The notes beneath the pieces are model-generated. The model had not been told where the DNA came from. It searched no databases and was given only the letters and a program-made list of their open reading frames with translations. A DNA stretch of 64,000 nucleotides from Iamia sp. SCSIO 61187 (GTDB lineage Bacteria > Actinomycetota > Acidimicrobiia > Acidimicrobiales > Iamiaceae). The stretch covers positions 558,001 through 622,000 of the forward strand of contig NZ_CP050948.1 in NCBI RefSeq assembly GCF_019443745.1, written 5' to 3'. The translations under genes were made by a program, and so were the position numbers. Below, one piece after another: positions 17,182 to 27,094 of the stretch (position 1 is its first letter; each line of letters opens with the position of its first letter).

Positions 17182-18539
17182 CCGGCCGCACGCTCGTCGC
17201 CCGGGTCCTGGGCCGGGCCGTCCTGGCCCTCGTCGTGGTGGGCGGGCTGGTGGTCGCGGGGGTCGCCGTGCAGGACCGCGACGAGGTGCGGGCCGACGCC
17301 CACGCCCTGACCCACGACGCCGTCGCCGACCTGGTCGCGGCCCGCGAGGGGCGGGAACGGATCGAGGGCCTCGAGGACGACGTCGACGCGTCGCAGGCGG
17401 CCCAGCGCCGGGACGACCTGGCCACCGTGGCGATCATCACCGCCCTCGACGAGCGGGAGACCCTGCAGGACCGGATCGAGCTGGCCCAGCTCGAGCTCGA
17501 CCGGGCCCGCGAGGTGAGCGCCGAGCAGGTCGCCCGGCTCGACGTGCTCAAGGCCTGCGTCCACCACCTCGAGCTGGCCCGGGCCCGCTACGTCGCCGGC
17601 GACCGGGCCGGGGCCATCGCCGCCCACGCCGCGGGGGAGGACGTGTGCCTCGAGGCCGAGGCGATCACCGAGGGGGTGGCGGCCGTCCACCCCTTCGACT
17701 TCCCCGACCCCCAGATCCTGCGCGAGGGCGACATGTACTTCGCCTTCGGCACCAACGGGCCGGCGGGTGTCGTCCAGGTGGTGTCGTCGACCGACCTCAC
17801 CGACTGGGACGTCCAGGGGTCGGCCCTCGACGCGGTGCCGGCGTGGGCCCACGAGGGGTTCACCTGGGCCCCGGCCGCCATCCGCACCTGGTCGGGCTTC
17901 TCGCTCTTCTACACGGTGCGGGACAAGGCGTCGGGCCGGCAGTGCATCAGCCGGGCCACGGCTGCCGCCCCGGGTGGTCCGTACGTGGACCGGTCGACGG
18001 GCCCGCTCGTGTGCCAGGTGGACATGGGTGGGTCGATCGACCCGAGCCCCTTCGTGGCCCAGGACGGCACGCTCCACCTGACGTGGAAGAGCGAGGGCGA
18101 GGTGGTCGGCGGCGGCGCCCAGATCTGGAGCGCCCCGCTGACGCCCGACGGCGGGGCCCTGGCCTGGTTCCCCACCCCGCTGCTGACGGTCGACAAGGCG
18201 TGGGAGGGGCGGACGATCGAGGGCCCGTCGATGGCCCGCACGGCGGCCGGCTGGATCCTCCTCTACTCCGGCAACCGCTGGGACTCGGGCGCCTACGCCA
18301 CCGGGTACGCCACCTGCGCCGGGCCCACCGGCCCGTGCACCAAGCCGGCCGACAACGTCGTCCTGCGCTCCGACGGGGACCGGGAGGGACCCGGCGGGGC
18401 CGAGCTCTTCCGCACCACCGACGGCCAGCTCAAGGTGGCCTACGCAGCGTGGGACACCGGCGAGGTCGGCATCCCCAACCCCCGGCGCCTCCACCTCGGC
18501 ACCGTCTCGATGACCCCCCTGGGCCTGCGGATCAGCTAG
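17178..18539 (+). CDS. Membrane-anchored GH43-like glycosidase with N-terminal coiled coil
   Basis: This 453-residue protein has a transmembrane anchor (residues 13 to 31), a coiled coil (40 to 125), a Cys-helix-Cys segment (Cys127, Cys157), and then a five-bladed propeller-like glycosidase domain (173 to 453). Likely catalytic residues of the GH43 clan are visible: Asp177 in FDFPDPQIL (base), Asp288 in GSIDPSPF (pKa modulator) and Glu349 in IEGPSM (acid). The enzyme should face outside and act on arabinan/xylan-type or wall glycans; the substrate is unknown. Its end overlaps the convergent valS gene by eight bases. Confidence 0.78.
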   Translation: MTGRTLVARVLGRAVLALVVVGGLVVAGVAVQDRDEVRADAHALTHDAVADLVAAREGRERIEGLEDDVDASQAAQRRDDLATVAIITALDERETLQDRIELAQLELDRAREVSAEQVARLDVLKACVHHLELARARYVAGDRAGAIAAHAAGEDVCLEAEAITEGVAAVHPFDFPDPQILREGDMYFAFGTNGPAGVVQVVSSTDLTDWDVQGSALDAVPAWAHEGFTWAPAAIRTWSGFSLFYTVRDKASGRQCISRATAAAPGGPYVDRSTGPLVCQVDMGGSIDPSPFVAQDGTLHLTWKSEGEVVGGGAQIWSAPLTPDGGALAWFPTPLLTVDKAWEGRTIEGPSMARTAAGWILLYSGNRWDSGAYATGYATCAGPTGPCTKPADNVVLRSDGDREGPGGAELFRTTDGQLKVAYAAWDTGEVGIPNPRRLHLGTVSMTPLGLRIS

Positions 18540-21096
18540 TGGCGGCGGGCTCGGCCAGGCGGACGTCGGTGCCCTGCTGGTCGCCCTCCACCAGCTCGAG
18601 GTGGCGGATGCGGCCGGCGTCCTGCAGGTCCTGGCCGGCGGCCCGGACGGCGGCCAGGAACGGCGGGGCGCCGGTGACGACGACGGTGTCGACGTCGGCC
18701 CGCATGGAGACCTTGGCGTCGGACTTGGCCTTGCGGACCTCGCCGAGGACGGCGGCGGTGGCGGCGAGGACGGCCGGGTCCCCGTCCTCGGCGCGGAGCT
18801 CGTCGCCCGAGGGCCACGGCGCCCGGTGGACCGAGCCCTCCTGCCACCAGGACCAGACCTCCTCGGTCGCGTAGGGGAGGATCGGGGCGAAGAGCCGGAG
18901 CAGCGTCGAGAGGGCGATGCCGAGGGTCGCCCGGGCCGAGGCGGCGGCACCGTCGTCGGGGTCCTCGCCGTAGGCCCGGGTCTTGACCAGCTCGAGGTAG
19001 TCGTCGCAGAACGACCAGAAGAACGCCTCGGTGCGCTGGAGGGCGCGTGCGTAGTCGTAGTCGTCGAAGGCGCGGGTCGCCTCGTCGACCAGGTCGGCCA
19101 GGGTGACCAGGACCGAGCGGTCGAGGGCCTCGGTGGGCCCGGCCCCGTCGGGCGCCGGTCCCAGGTTGAGGGCGAACCGGCTGGCGTTGAGGATCTTGAT
19201 CGCCAGCCGGCGACCGACCTTCATCTGCCCGGTGTCGAAGGCGGTGTCGGTGCCGGGGCGGCCGTTGGCGGCCCAGTAGCGGACCGCATCGGAGCCGTGC
19301 TGCTGGAGCAGGTCGATGGGGACGACGACGTTGCCCTTCGACTTCGACATCTTCTTGCGGTCGGGGTCGAGGATCCACCCCGACAGGGCGGCGTTGCGCC
19401 ACGGCGGGCTGTCGGTCTCGAAGTGGGCCCGGACGACGGTGGAGAACAGCCAGGTCCGGATGATGTCGTGGCCCTGGGGCCGCAGGTCCATCGGGTAGGT
19501 GCGGGCGAACAGGTCGGGGTCGTCCTCCCAGCCGGTGGCGAGGAGGGGGGTGAGCGACGAGGTGGCCCACGTGTCGAAGATGTCCGGGTCACCGGTGAAG
19601 CCGCCGGGCTGGTCGCGCTGGTCGTCGGTGTAGCCGGGCGGGACGTGCGACTGCGGGTCGATGGGCAGGGCGTCGTCGTCGGGGACGAGGGGCTCGTCGT
19701 ACTGGGGGACGCCGTCGTCGTCGAGGCGGTACCAGAGGGGGACGGGGACGCCGAAGAAGCGCTGCCGGGAGATGAGCCAGTCGCCGTTGAGGCCCTCGAC
19801 CCAGTTCTCGTAGCGGTGGCGCATGTACTCGGGGTGCCAGTCCAGCTCGTGGGCCCGGGCGACGAGGGCGTCGCGCAGCTCGGCCGAGCGGCCGCCGTTG
19901 CGGATGTACCACTGCCGGGTGGTGACGATCTCGAGCGGCTTCTCGCCCTTCTCGTAGAACTTGACCGGGTGGGTGATCTTCTCGGGCTCGCCCTGCAGGG
20001 AGCCGGCGTCGCGCAGGAGCTCGACCATGACCTGCTGGGCGCCACCGCTGCCCTTGCCGGCGAAGCGGGCGTAGGCCTCCCGCCCGGCGTCGGTGGTGAG
20101 CCAGGCGGGGGGCTCGAAGGCGAAGCGCCCGTCCTTGCCGATGACGGCCCGCGTCGGCAGGTCGAGCTCGCGCCACCACGTGACGTCGGTGGTGTCGCCG
20201 AAGGTGCAGATCATGGCGACGCCCGTGCCCTTCTCGGGGTCGGCCAGGGGGTGGGCCCGGACGGGGACCTCGACGTCGAAGATCGGCGTGCGGACGGTGG
20301 TGTCGAACAGGGGCTGGTAGCGCTCGTCGTCGGGGTGGGCGACGAGGGCGACGCAGCTGACCAGCAGCTCCGGGCGGGTGGTGGAGATGACGATGGCGCC
20401 GTCGCCGTCGGCGCGGGGGAAGGCGATGTCGTGGTAGGCGGCGGGGCGCTCGCGGTCCTCGAGCTCGGCCTGGGCGACCGCGGTCTGGAACGTGGTGTCC
20501 CAGAGGCTGGGCGCCTCCTGGGAGTAGGCCTCGCCCCGGGCGACGTTGCGGAGGAACGCCCGCTGGCTGACCCGCTGCATCCGGGGGCCGACGGTCGTGT
20601 ACTGGTGGGTCCAGTCGACCGACAGCCCGACCAGGCGGAAGAGCTGCTCGAAGACCTTCTCATCCTCGACGGTGAGCTCCTCGCACAGGGCGATGAAGTT
20701 GCGCCGGCTGATGGCCAGGAAGTCCTGCCGCTTCTTGGCCGCCTGGGCCGGGGGCCGGAAGTCGGGGTCGTAGGGGACCGACGGGTCGCAGGTGACGCCG
20801 TAGTAGTTCTCGACCCGCCGCTCGGTGGGGAGGCCGTTGTCGTCCCACCCCATCGGGTAGAAGACGTCCTTGCCCTGCATGCGCTGGTAGCGCGCGATCG
20901 TGTCGGTGTGGGTGTAGCTGAAGATGTGCCCGACGTGCAGCGACCCCGACGCCGTCGGCGGTGGCGTGTCGATGGAGAACACCTCGGCACGAGGCCGGTC
21001 GCCGGCGAACCGGTAGGTCCCGTCGGCCTCCCAGCGCTCGATCCAGCGGGCCTCGATGCCCTCCAGGGCAGGCTTGTCGGGGACCGTCCAGCTCAT
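18532..21096 (-). CDS. valS: Valyl-tRNA synthetase
   Basis: This 854-residue class I aminoacyl-tRNA synthetase charges tRNA-Val. The HIGH motif is HVGH in SGSLHVGHIFSYTH, and the KMSKS loop is DRKKMSKSKGNVV near residue 580. The editing (CP1) region lies between, with TTRPELLVSCVALVAHP, and a tRNA-anticodon domain follows. The length is shorter than E. coli ValS (951), lacking most of the C-terminal coiled coil; this matches the type found in some Actinobacteria and archaea. The start is ATG 21096; the divergent GH114-like gene begins 27 bases away. No T-box is visible. Confidence 0.97.
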   Translation of the reverse strand: MSWTVPDKPALEGIEARWIERWEADGTYRFAGDRPRAEVFSIDTPPPTASGSLHVGHIFSYTHTDTIARYQRMQGKDVFYPMGWDDNGLPTERRVENYYGVTCDPSVPYDPDFRPPAQAAKKRQDFLAISRRNFIALCEELTVEDEKVFEQLFRLVGLSVDWTHQYTTVGPRMQRVSQRAFLRNVARGEAYSQEAPSLWDTTFQTAVAQAELEDRERPAAYHDIAFPRADGDGAIVISTTRPELLVSCVALVAHPDDERYQPLFDTTVRTPIFDVEVPVRAHPLADPEKGTGVAMICTFGDTTDVTWWRELDLPTRAVIGKDGRFAFEPPAWLTTDAGREAYARFAGKGSGGAQQVMVELLRDAGSLQGEPEKITHPVKFYEKGEKPLEIVTTRQWYIRNGGRSAELRDALVARAHELDWHPEYMRHRYENWVEGLNGDWLISRQRFFGVPVPLWYRLDDDGVPQYDEPLVPDDDALPIDPQSHVPPGYTDDQRDQPGGFTGDPDIFDTWATSSLTPLLATGWEDDPDLFARTYPMDLRPQGHDIIRTWLFSTVVRAHFETDSPPWRNAALSGWILDPDRKKMSKSKGNVVVPIDLLQQHGSDAVRYWAANGRPGTDTAFDTGQMKVGRRLAIKILNASRFALNLGPAPDGAGPTEALDRSVLVTLADLVDEATRAFDDYDYARALQRTEAFFWSFCDDYLELVKTRAYGEDPDDGAAASARATLGIALSTLLRLFAPILPYATEEVWSWWQEGSVHRAPWPSGDELRAEDGDPAVLAATAAVLGEVRKAKSDAKVSMRADVDTVVVTGAPPFLAAVRAAGQDLQDAGRIRHLELVEGDQQGTDVRLAEPAATS

Positions 21097-21123
21097 CGTC
21101 GGAGAGTACCGGCGGCCCGGTGG

Positions 21124-21930
21124 GTGCTCCGAACCGGTTGCCTCACCGGATCCCTGCTGCTGCTGGCCGCGTGCGGGTCCGACGACGACGGCGTGTGGCA
21201 GCCGTCGCCCGACGATCGCTGGCACGTCCAGTACACGGGCGAGCTCGACGTGCCCGACGGGATCGACGTGGTGGACCTCGACATGGAGGAGACGCCGGCG
21301 TCGGTGATCGACGGGCTCCACGACGATGGCATCCGGGTCGTCTGCTACCTCTCGGCCGGGTCGTGGGAGCCGTACCGGTCCGACGCCGCCGAGTTCCCCG
21401 ACGCGCTCCTGGGCGAGGCCTACGAGGGCTTCGAGGACGAGCGGTGGCTCGACATCCGGTCCCGCGCCCTGCGGCCCCTGCTGACGGCCCGCATCGAGGC
21501 CGCCGCCGACAAGGGCTGCGACGCCGTCGACCCCGACAACGTCGAGGGCTTCGAGAACGACACCGGCTTCCCTCTCACCGCCGCCGACCAGCTGGAGTTC
21601 GACCGCTGGCTCTTCGCCGAGGTCCACGACCACGGCATGGCCGTCGGCCTGAAGAACGGGCGCACCCTGGCCGCCGAGCTGGTCGACGAGGTCGAGTTCC
21701 AGGTCGACGAGGAGTGCATCGCCCTCGACGAGTGCGACGCCCTCGACGTGTTCGTTGACGCCGGCAAGCCGGTCTGGTCGATCGAGTACGAGGGCGATCC
21801 CGATGTCGTCTGCGCCCGCGCCGCCGAGCTCGGCTTCGCCACCTGGATCAAGGACCTCTCGTTGTCCGCCGGGGGCCACGAGTGCCCGGTGCCGGAGGGC
21901 GAGGGCGGGGCCGACGGCGGCGGGAGGTGA
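21124..21930 (+). CDS. Endo-alpha-1,4-polygalactosaminidase-like lipoprotein (GH114-type TIM barrel)
   Basis: This 268-residue secreted lipoprotein has a short signal ending in lipobox LLAAC (Cys near residue 15). Its barrel matches the GH114/DUF297 family: WHVQYTGELD, VVDLDMEET, VVCYLSAGSWEPYRSD, KGCDAVDPDNVEGFEN, GMAVGLKNG and FATWIKDLS. The acidic pair in VDPDNVE is the expected catalytic centre. These enzymes cleave galactosamine-containing exopolysaccharides. The GTG at 21124 is chosen because it yields a complete signal peptide; it leaves only 27 bases to the divergent valS start. Confidence 0.85.
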   Translation: MLRTGCLTGSLLLLAACGSDDDGVWQPSPDDRWHVQYTGELDVPDGIDVVDLDMEETPASVIDGLHDDGIRVVCYLSAGSWEPYRSDAAEFPDALLGEAYEGFEDERWLDIRSRALRPLLTARIEAAADKGCDAVDPDNVEGFENDTGFPLTAADQLEFDRWLFAEVHDHGMAVGLKNGRTLAAELVDEVEFQVDEECIALDECDALDVFVDAGKPVWSIEYEGDPDVVCARAAELGFATWIKDLSLSAGGHECPVPEGEGGADGGGR

Positions 21931-21948
21931 CGGCGCGGCCGGTTCGGT

Positions 21949-23280
21949 TCAGGTGATCTCGGTGCCGTCGGGTCTGGTGATGTGCCAGGTGCCGGTGGGG
22001 TCGCGCCAGGTGGTGTAGCCGTGGGTGCGGAGTCGGTTGTGCCTCCCGCAGGCGGGTCCCCCGTTGTGGGGGTTGGTACTTCCTCCGCCTTCGCCGGTGC
22101 GGCCGGTGCTCCAGGGGGTGAGGTGGTCGCTTTGGCAGTCGGTGACCGGGACGTGGCATCCGGGCCAGTAGCAGGTGGTCGATGAGAGCTTGACGGCGAG
22201 GGCGGCGGGGCCGGTGAAGAGGCGGCTCTTGCGGCCGAGGTCGATGACGACGGAGTCGGAGCCGACGACCACCCGCCGCACGTGGCCGATGAGGGCCTGG
22301 GCGACGGCGGCGGTGGGCTCGACGGGGTGGCCGTCGAGGGTGGAGCACCGCCGTCCCGCAGCGGGGAAGGTGGCCCGGGCGTCGTCGACGGGGGTGGGGT
22401 CGATGTCGGCGAGGCGGGCGGCGATGTGTTCGAAGGTGGGTTGGTCGATGACCACGTTGGTCACCACCTGGGACCCGCCGGTGCTGGTGGCGTGGTGGGC
22501 GGCGGCGGAGCGGAAGATCTCCTCGAGGGCGTCGAAGCGGCGCTGGGCGTCGGTGCGGGGCAGGTCGGTGGTGGTGGCGGCGTCGCCGTGCTCGGCGCGG
22601 GCCTTGTCCCAATCAGCGAGGGTCTCGGCCTTGAGCTGGGCCTGGAAGATCGACCACAGCTCGGCCCCGACCAACGACCCACACCGCCCGGTGATCTCCC
22701 AGCCGCCGTCGAAGTTCTGGTGCAGCCGGGCGTCGCGCTTGTCGTGGGCGGCCTGGTCGCGGTCGCGGGTGCCGTCCTCGTCGAGGAGGCTCACCCACTC
22801 GCGGACCTTCTGATCGAAGACCCGGTAGGTGTCGGTGGCGGCTTCGGCGGCGAAGGAGGCCTCGTTGGCCTCCACCGCATCCCGGACCCGCGGGTTGGCA
22901 TGGGCGCGGGCGATCCGCTCGACCTGGCAGCGACCGATGGCCCCCTCCGCGAACGCGGCCCCGACGGTGGGCAGGGACCGGAGGGCCTTGGCACAGGCGG
23001 CCCGCCGGGCTGCCTCCCGGGTCGAGAGGTTGGCGTGGTGGCGGACCATGACCTTGGCCGAGGCATGGCCGTCGGCGGCGTGGACCCCGGTGCGGTCGAT
23101 CTCGGACACCAGGTCGATCTGGAGCGACTGGACCCGGCGGGCCACGTTCTCCAACCGGATGGTCAGAGCCCGGGCATCGGCATCATCGACGGGGGTGACC
23201 CCGGCGGCCTGCAACCGGTCGACGGCCGCGTCGAGGGCATCGAGCCCCTCGGCCGTCGTCGGATCGCACACCATCTCCAT
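21949..23280 (-). CDS. DUF222 / 13E12-repeat HNH endonuclease-like protein, second copy
   Basis: This 443-residue protein has an N-terminal DUF222 helical region (about 10 to 290, including NLSTREAARRAACAKALRSL). Its C-terminal HNH segment has YWPGCHVPVTDCQSDHLTPW and a final His pair (GPACGRHNRLRTHG). It is more divergent than the copy at 10282, and its HNH core reads as DH rather than HH. The family is multicopy in Actinobacteria with no settled role. A broken fragment of the same family lies just upstream (23460-23590), suggesting local duplication and decay. Confidence 0.86.
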   Translation of the reverse strand: MEMVCDPTTAEGLDALDAAVDRLQAAGVTPVDDADARALTIRLENVARRVQSLQIDLVSEIDRTGVHAADGHASAKVMVRHHANLSTREAARRAACAKALRSLPTVGAAFAEGAIGRCQVERIARAHANPRVRDAVEANEASFAAEAATDTYRVFDQKVREWVSLLDEDGTRDRDQAAHDKRDARLHQNFDGGWEITGRCGSLVGAELWSIFQAQLKAETLADWDKARAEHGDAATTTDLPRTDAQRRFDALEEIFRSAAAHHATSTGGSQVVTNVVIDQPTFEHIAARLADIDPTPVDDARATFPAAGRRCSTLDGHPVEPTAAVAQALIGHVRRVVVGSDSVVIDLGRKSRLFTGPAALAVKLSSTTCYWPGCHVPVTDCQSDHLTPWSTGRTGEGGGSTNPHNGGPACGRHNRLRTHGYTTWRDPTGTWHITRPDGTEIT

Positions 23281-23702
23281 ACCCCGAACCCTACGCCGGG
23301 GGTGTGACAGTCAAGCGGCCGCAAACCCTTGCCCCACAAGGGTTCGGCGTGATCCGACACCGCACCCGGGACACCCCCCGATGGCGGCCCGCAGCATCCG
23401 GAAGGGCGTGACACTGGCGCGTTCGCGGTGTTCATCGTCGCCGTTGCGTCGCCCGCGAGCGGTGACGGCGCGGCCGGTCGGTTCAGGTGTGAACAGGGCG
23501 CCGCTTGCGGTCCAGGTCGATCACGACCGAGTTCCGATCCGATCGCCACCCCCACACGTGGCCGCCGGCACCGTTCTGACAACGCTGCCGGACACCGATG
23601 TCGCCTGGCGTGAGCAGAGCGGCGGACGATGGCCCCACCGGCCAAGGCGTCCACGCCTGAAGGGTATGTCTCGTCTCGGGGAGCATCGGCCATGATCGGG
23701 GG
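23281..23702. other. 422-base non-coding stretch with hairpin and gene remnant
   Basis: No intact gene is visible. It holds a perfect hairpin (AACCCTTG 23324-23331, loop CCCCA, CAAGGGTT 23337-23344) near the HNH start, a decayed HNH-family fragment (23460-23590), and presumably the promoter of cysS. Confidence 0.7.
23460..23590 (-). pseudogene. Remnant of a DUF222-HNH gene
   Basis: On the minus strand this stretch encodes GHVWGWRSDRNSVVIDLDRK, which aligns with GHVRRVVVGSDSVVIDLGRK of the neighbouring intact HNH protein. Its downstream edge (23460-23487) is nearly identical to the sequence just beyond the stop of that gene (21927-21955; shared GGTGACGGCGCGGCCGGT). The segment between these two landmarks, about 260 bases in the intact copy, is missing. 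It is therefore an internally deleted duplicate rather than a functional gene. Confidence 0.7.
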
Positions 23703-25133
<1,431 letters not shown>

Positions 25134-25157
25134 CCCGGCGTGGCGTCCCCGGACGCG

Positions 25158-25189
25158 ACGAGCGCCTGACCCGGGGGCCAGGCGCTCGT
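25158..25189. terminator. Bidirectional terminator between cysS and the sigma-like gene
   Basis: ACGAGCGCCTG (25158-25168) pairs perfectly with CAGGCGCTCGT (25179-25189), an 11-bp stem with a 10-base loop, between convergent genes. Confidence 0.8.
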
Positions 25190-25210
25190 GCTCGGTGGGG
25201 GATCCGAGGT

Positions 25211-26881
25211 CTAGGGGAGGAGACCGCCGCCGGGGCAGAGGATCGGCAGCAGCGTGCAGACCGGTCCGGCGGGCGCCGTCGTGGGGGGCGGGGGAGCCGG
25301 CGCCGTCGTGGGCGGAGGCGGGGAGGTCGTGGCCGGCGGGTTCGTCGGGGTGGGGGCGGGCGCCGGGGCCGGAGCAGGGGCCGGGGCCGGGGCGGGCGCC
25401 GGCGCGGGTGACGGGACCGGGGCCGGGGTCGCGGTCCCGCCACCCCCACCGCCCGACCCGCTCGAGGCCGTCGGGACGCCCGACCCACCGGCCGATGCGC
25501 CACCGCCCGATGACCCGCTGCCGCCGCCGGCACCGGTGCCGGCGCTGGAGGGGGACCCGCCACCGGTGCGGGCCGACGGCGCCCCCGAGGGCGAGCCGCC
25601 CGTCGAGGCTCCGGCGGACGGGGTGCCGTCCGGGGCGTCGGCCGCCGGGCCGCCGTCGCTGGAGACGTTGGCGGCGGGGATGGTGTCCCCGTCGTCGAGG
25701 AGGTCGCCGGCCCCGCCGGCGTCGCTCGGGGCACCGGCGGCGACCTGGTCGTCCCGGGTCGTCGGCGACGACGTCGGTGTGGTGGTCAGCAGGCTGCCCA
25801 TGGCCGAGGCGGTCAGGATGCCAGCGGCCAGGGCGGCGAGGACGCGGGCCCGGGTGGGGGTGGCGCCGGCGGCGACCAGGTGACGGGGGCTGGGCCGAGG
25901 CCGCCGGCGGTCGAGGGCGGCGAACCCGTCGGAGCCCGAGCGGGGGCCGCCGAGGAAGGTGTCGGACGCGTCGGCGAGCTCCTCGGCCCGGGCCGGGGTG
26001 GTGGTCGCCGACTCCGGCGTGGGGGCGGCCACGGGGACGACCTCGAGGTCCACGTCGTCGGACGGTCCCCGGTCCGTGGCGGTCGCGGCGCCGGCGCCGG
26101 CCGGCGCCGGCTCGGCCTCGTCGGCCTCGGCGCCGATGGGCAGCAGGACGGGCGGGGGAGGGGTGGCCGCCGCCGGCGCGGCCCGCTCGGTGCGGCGGGG
26201 GCGTGCGCGGCGCCGGGACGACGCCTTCGAGCCGGCCCGGCCCAGGGCGTCGCCGATGCGTCCCAGCGGGGCGTCGAGGCGGGAGAGGACGGAGGTGAGG
26301 GGGTGCTGGTCGGGGATCGTGAGCCCGATGCCCTGCCACTCGTGCCAGGCGGTGGCGGTGGCGGCGGCCAGCTCGGCCGGGGCGCGGAGCCCGACGTCGC
26401 CGATGGCGGCCCGGGCGCCGGTGGGGGCACCGGCGGTGTCGGGGGCGGGGCCGTCGGCGCCGTGCTCGACGGCGGCGGCTGCGTCGCGGGTGCTCCAGCC
26501 GCGGTGCTCCTCGAGCCACAGCGCCACCCGGGTGGCGGGGTCGAGGGCGAGGACGTCGTCGGGGAGGCCGTCCGGCAGCTCGGCGTCGTCGACCTTGGCG
26601 GTGGCGGCCAGCTCGAAGGCGGCGGCCACCAGGGCCCGCTCGATGCAGGCGTCGGGCTCGCTGATCCCGGCGGCCACCCCGGCGAGGGTGCGGGTGAAGG
26701 CCCGGGCGGTGGCCCGCGTCGCCGTGCCGGCGTCGGCGGCGGCGAGGGCGGCGACGGTCCAGACCTCGTCGTGGAACCGGTCGGCGAGGGCCACGAAGGC
26801 GGCGCTGTCGCCGTACGCGGCCTTGTCGGCCAGGTGTCCGTCGGACAGGTGGTCGAACCGGTGTGCCTCCCGGTCGGACAT
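25211..26881 (-). CDS. Membrane-anchored degenerate sigma-factor-like protein
   Basis: This 556-residue protein has an N-terminal region like ECF sigma region 2 (DGHLADKAAYGDSAAFVALA) and a worn region-4-like helix pair (LDPATRVALWLEEHRGWSTR). A charged linker, one transmembrane helix near residue 390 (RVLAALAAGILTASAMGSLL) and a long Ala/Gly/Ser/Pro ectodomain with a Pro-Ala repeat stalk follow, then a short Cys-containing end (VCTLLPILCPGGGLLP). DNA-binding residues look eroded, so it may act as a regulator or sensor rather than a true sigma. A GGAGG ribosome site sits 7 bases before the ATG at 26881. It resembles the intact version at 62204-63775. Confidence 0.6.
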   Translation of the reverse strand: MSDREAHRFDHLSDGHLADKAAYGDSAAFVALADRFHDEVWTVAALAAADAGTATRATARAFTRTLAGVAAGISEPDACIERALVAAAFELAATAKVDDAELPDGLPDDVLALDPATRVALWLEEHRGWSTRDAAAAVEHGADGPAPDTAGAPTGARAAIGDVGLRAPAELAAATATAWHEWQGIGLTIPDQHPLTSVLSRLDAPLGRIGDALGRAGSKASSRRRARPRRTERAAPAAATPPPPVLLPIGAEADEAEPAPAGAGAATATDRGPSDDVDLEVVPVAAPTPESATTTPARAEELADASDTFLGGPRSGSDGFAALDRRRPRPSPRHLVAAGATPTRARVLAALAAGILTASAMGSLLTTTPTSSPTTRDDQVAAGAPSDAGGAGDLLDDGDTIPAANVSSDGGPAADAPDGTPSAGASTGGSPSGAPSARTGGGSPSSAGTGAGGGSGSSGGGASAGGSGVPTASSGSGGGGGGTATPAPVPSPAPAPAPAPAPAPAPAPAPTPTNPPATTSPPPPTTAPAPPPPTTAPAGPVCTLLPILCPGGGLLP

Positions 26882-27029
26882 GGTGGGAACCTCCGTCGAG
26901 GGCGCCCGGCCCCCGTGTCGTGGTGCGACCGGTGCGTGGTGCCCGGCGTCACCGGTGAGGTTCGACGCTCCGTGGCGCGTGTCCTGCCGTCGCCTGGGCT
27001 GGCACCGGTCCCGGGGTGGGCCTACTCTG

Positions 27030-27045
27030 GTTACTGCTCGGTAAC
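27030..27045. promoter_or_regulatory. Candidate TetR-type operator for the acyl-CoA dehydrogenase gene
   Basis: GTTAC and GTAAC flank a six-base centre (TGCTCG), forming GTTACTGCTCGGTAAC 50 bases before the acyl-CoA dehydrogenase start. TTAC-N-GTAA palindromes are typical of TetR repressors of fatty-acid and sterol genes in Actinobacteria; the cognate regulator is not identified. Confidence 0.55.
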
Positions 27046-27094
27046 TTCGCTGCCGGTGCCATGCCCGAGACGCCTGGACCCCCCGGAGGGCCCC

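Noticed and set aside
18601-21930. A long plus-strand frame antisense to valS that ends in the GH114-like gene.
   Set aside because: Only the last 269 codons (from GTG 21124) have a signal peptide and family motifs; the earlier part is an antisense artefact of valS.
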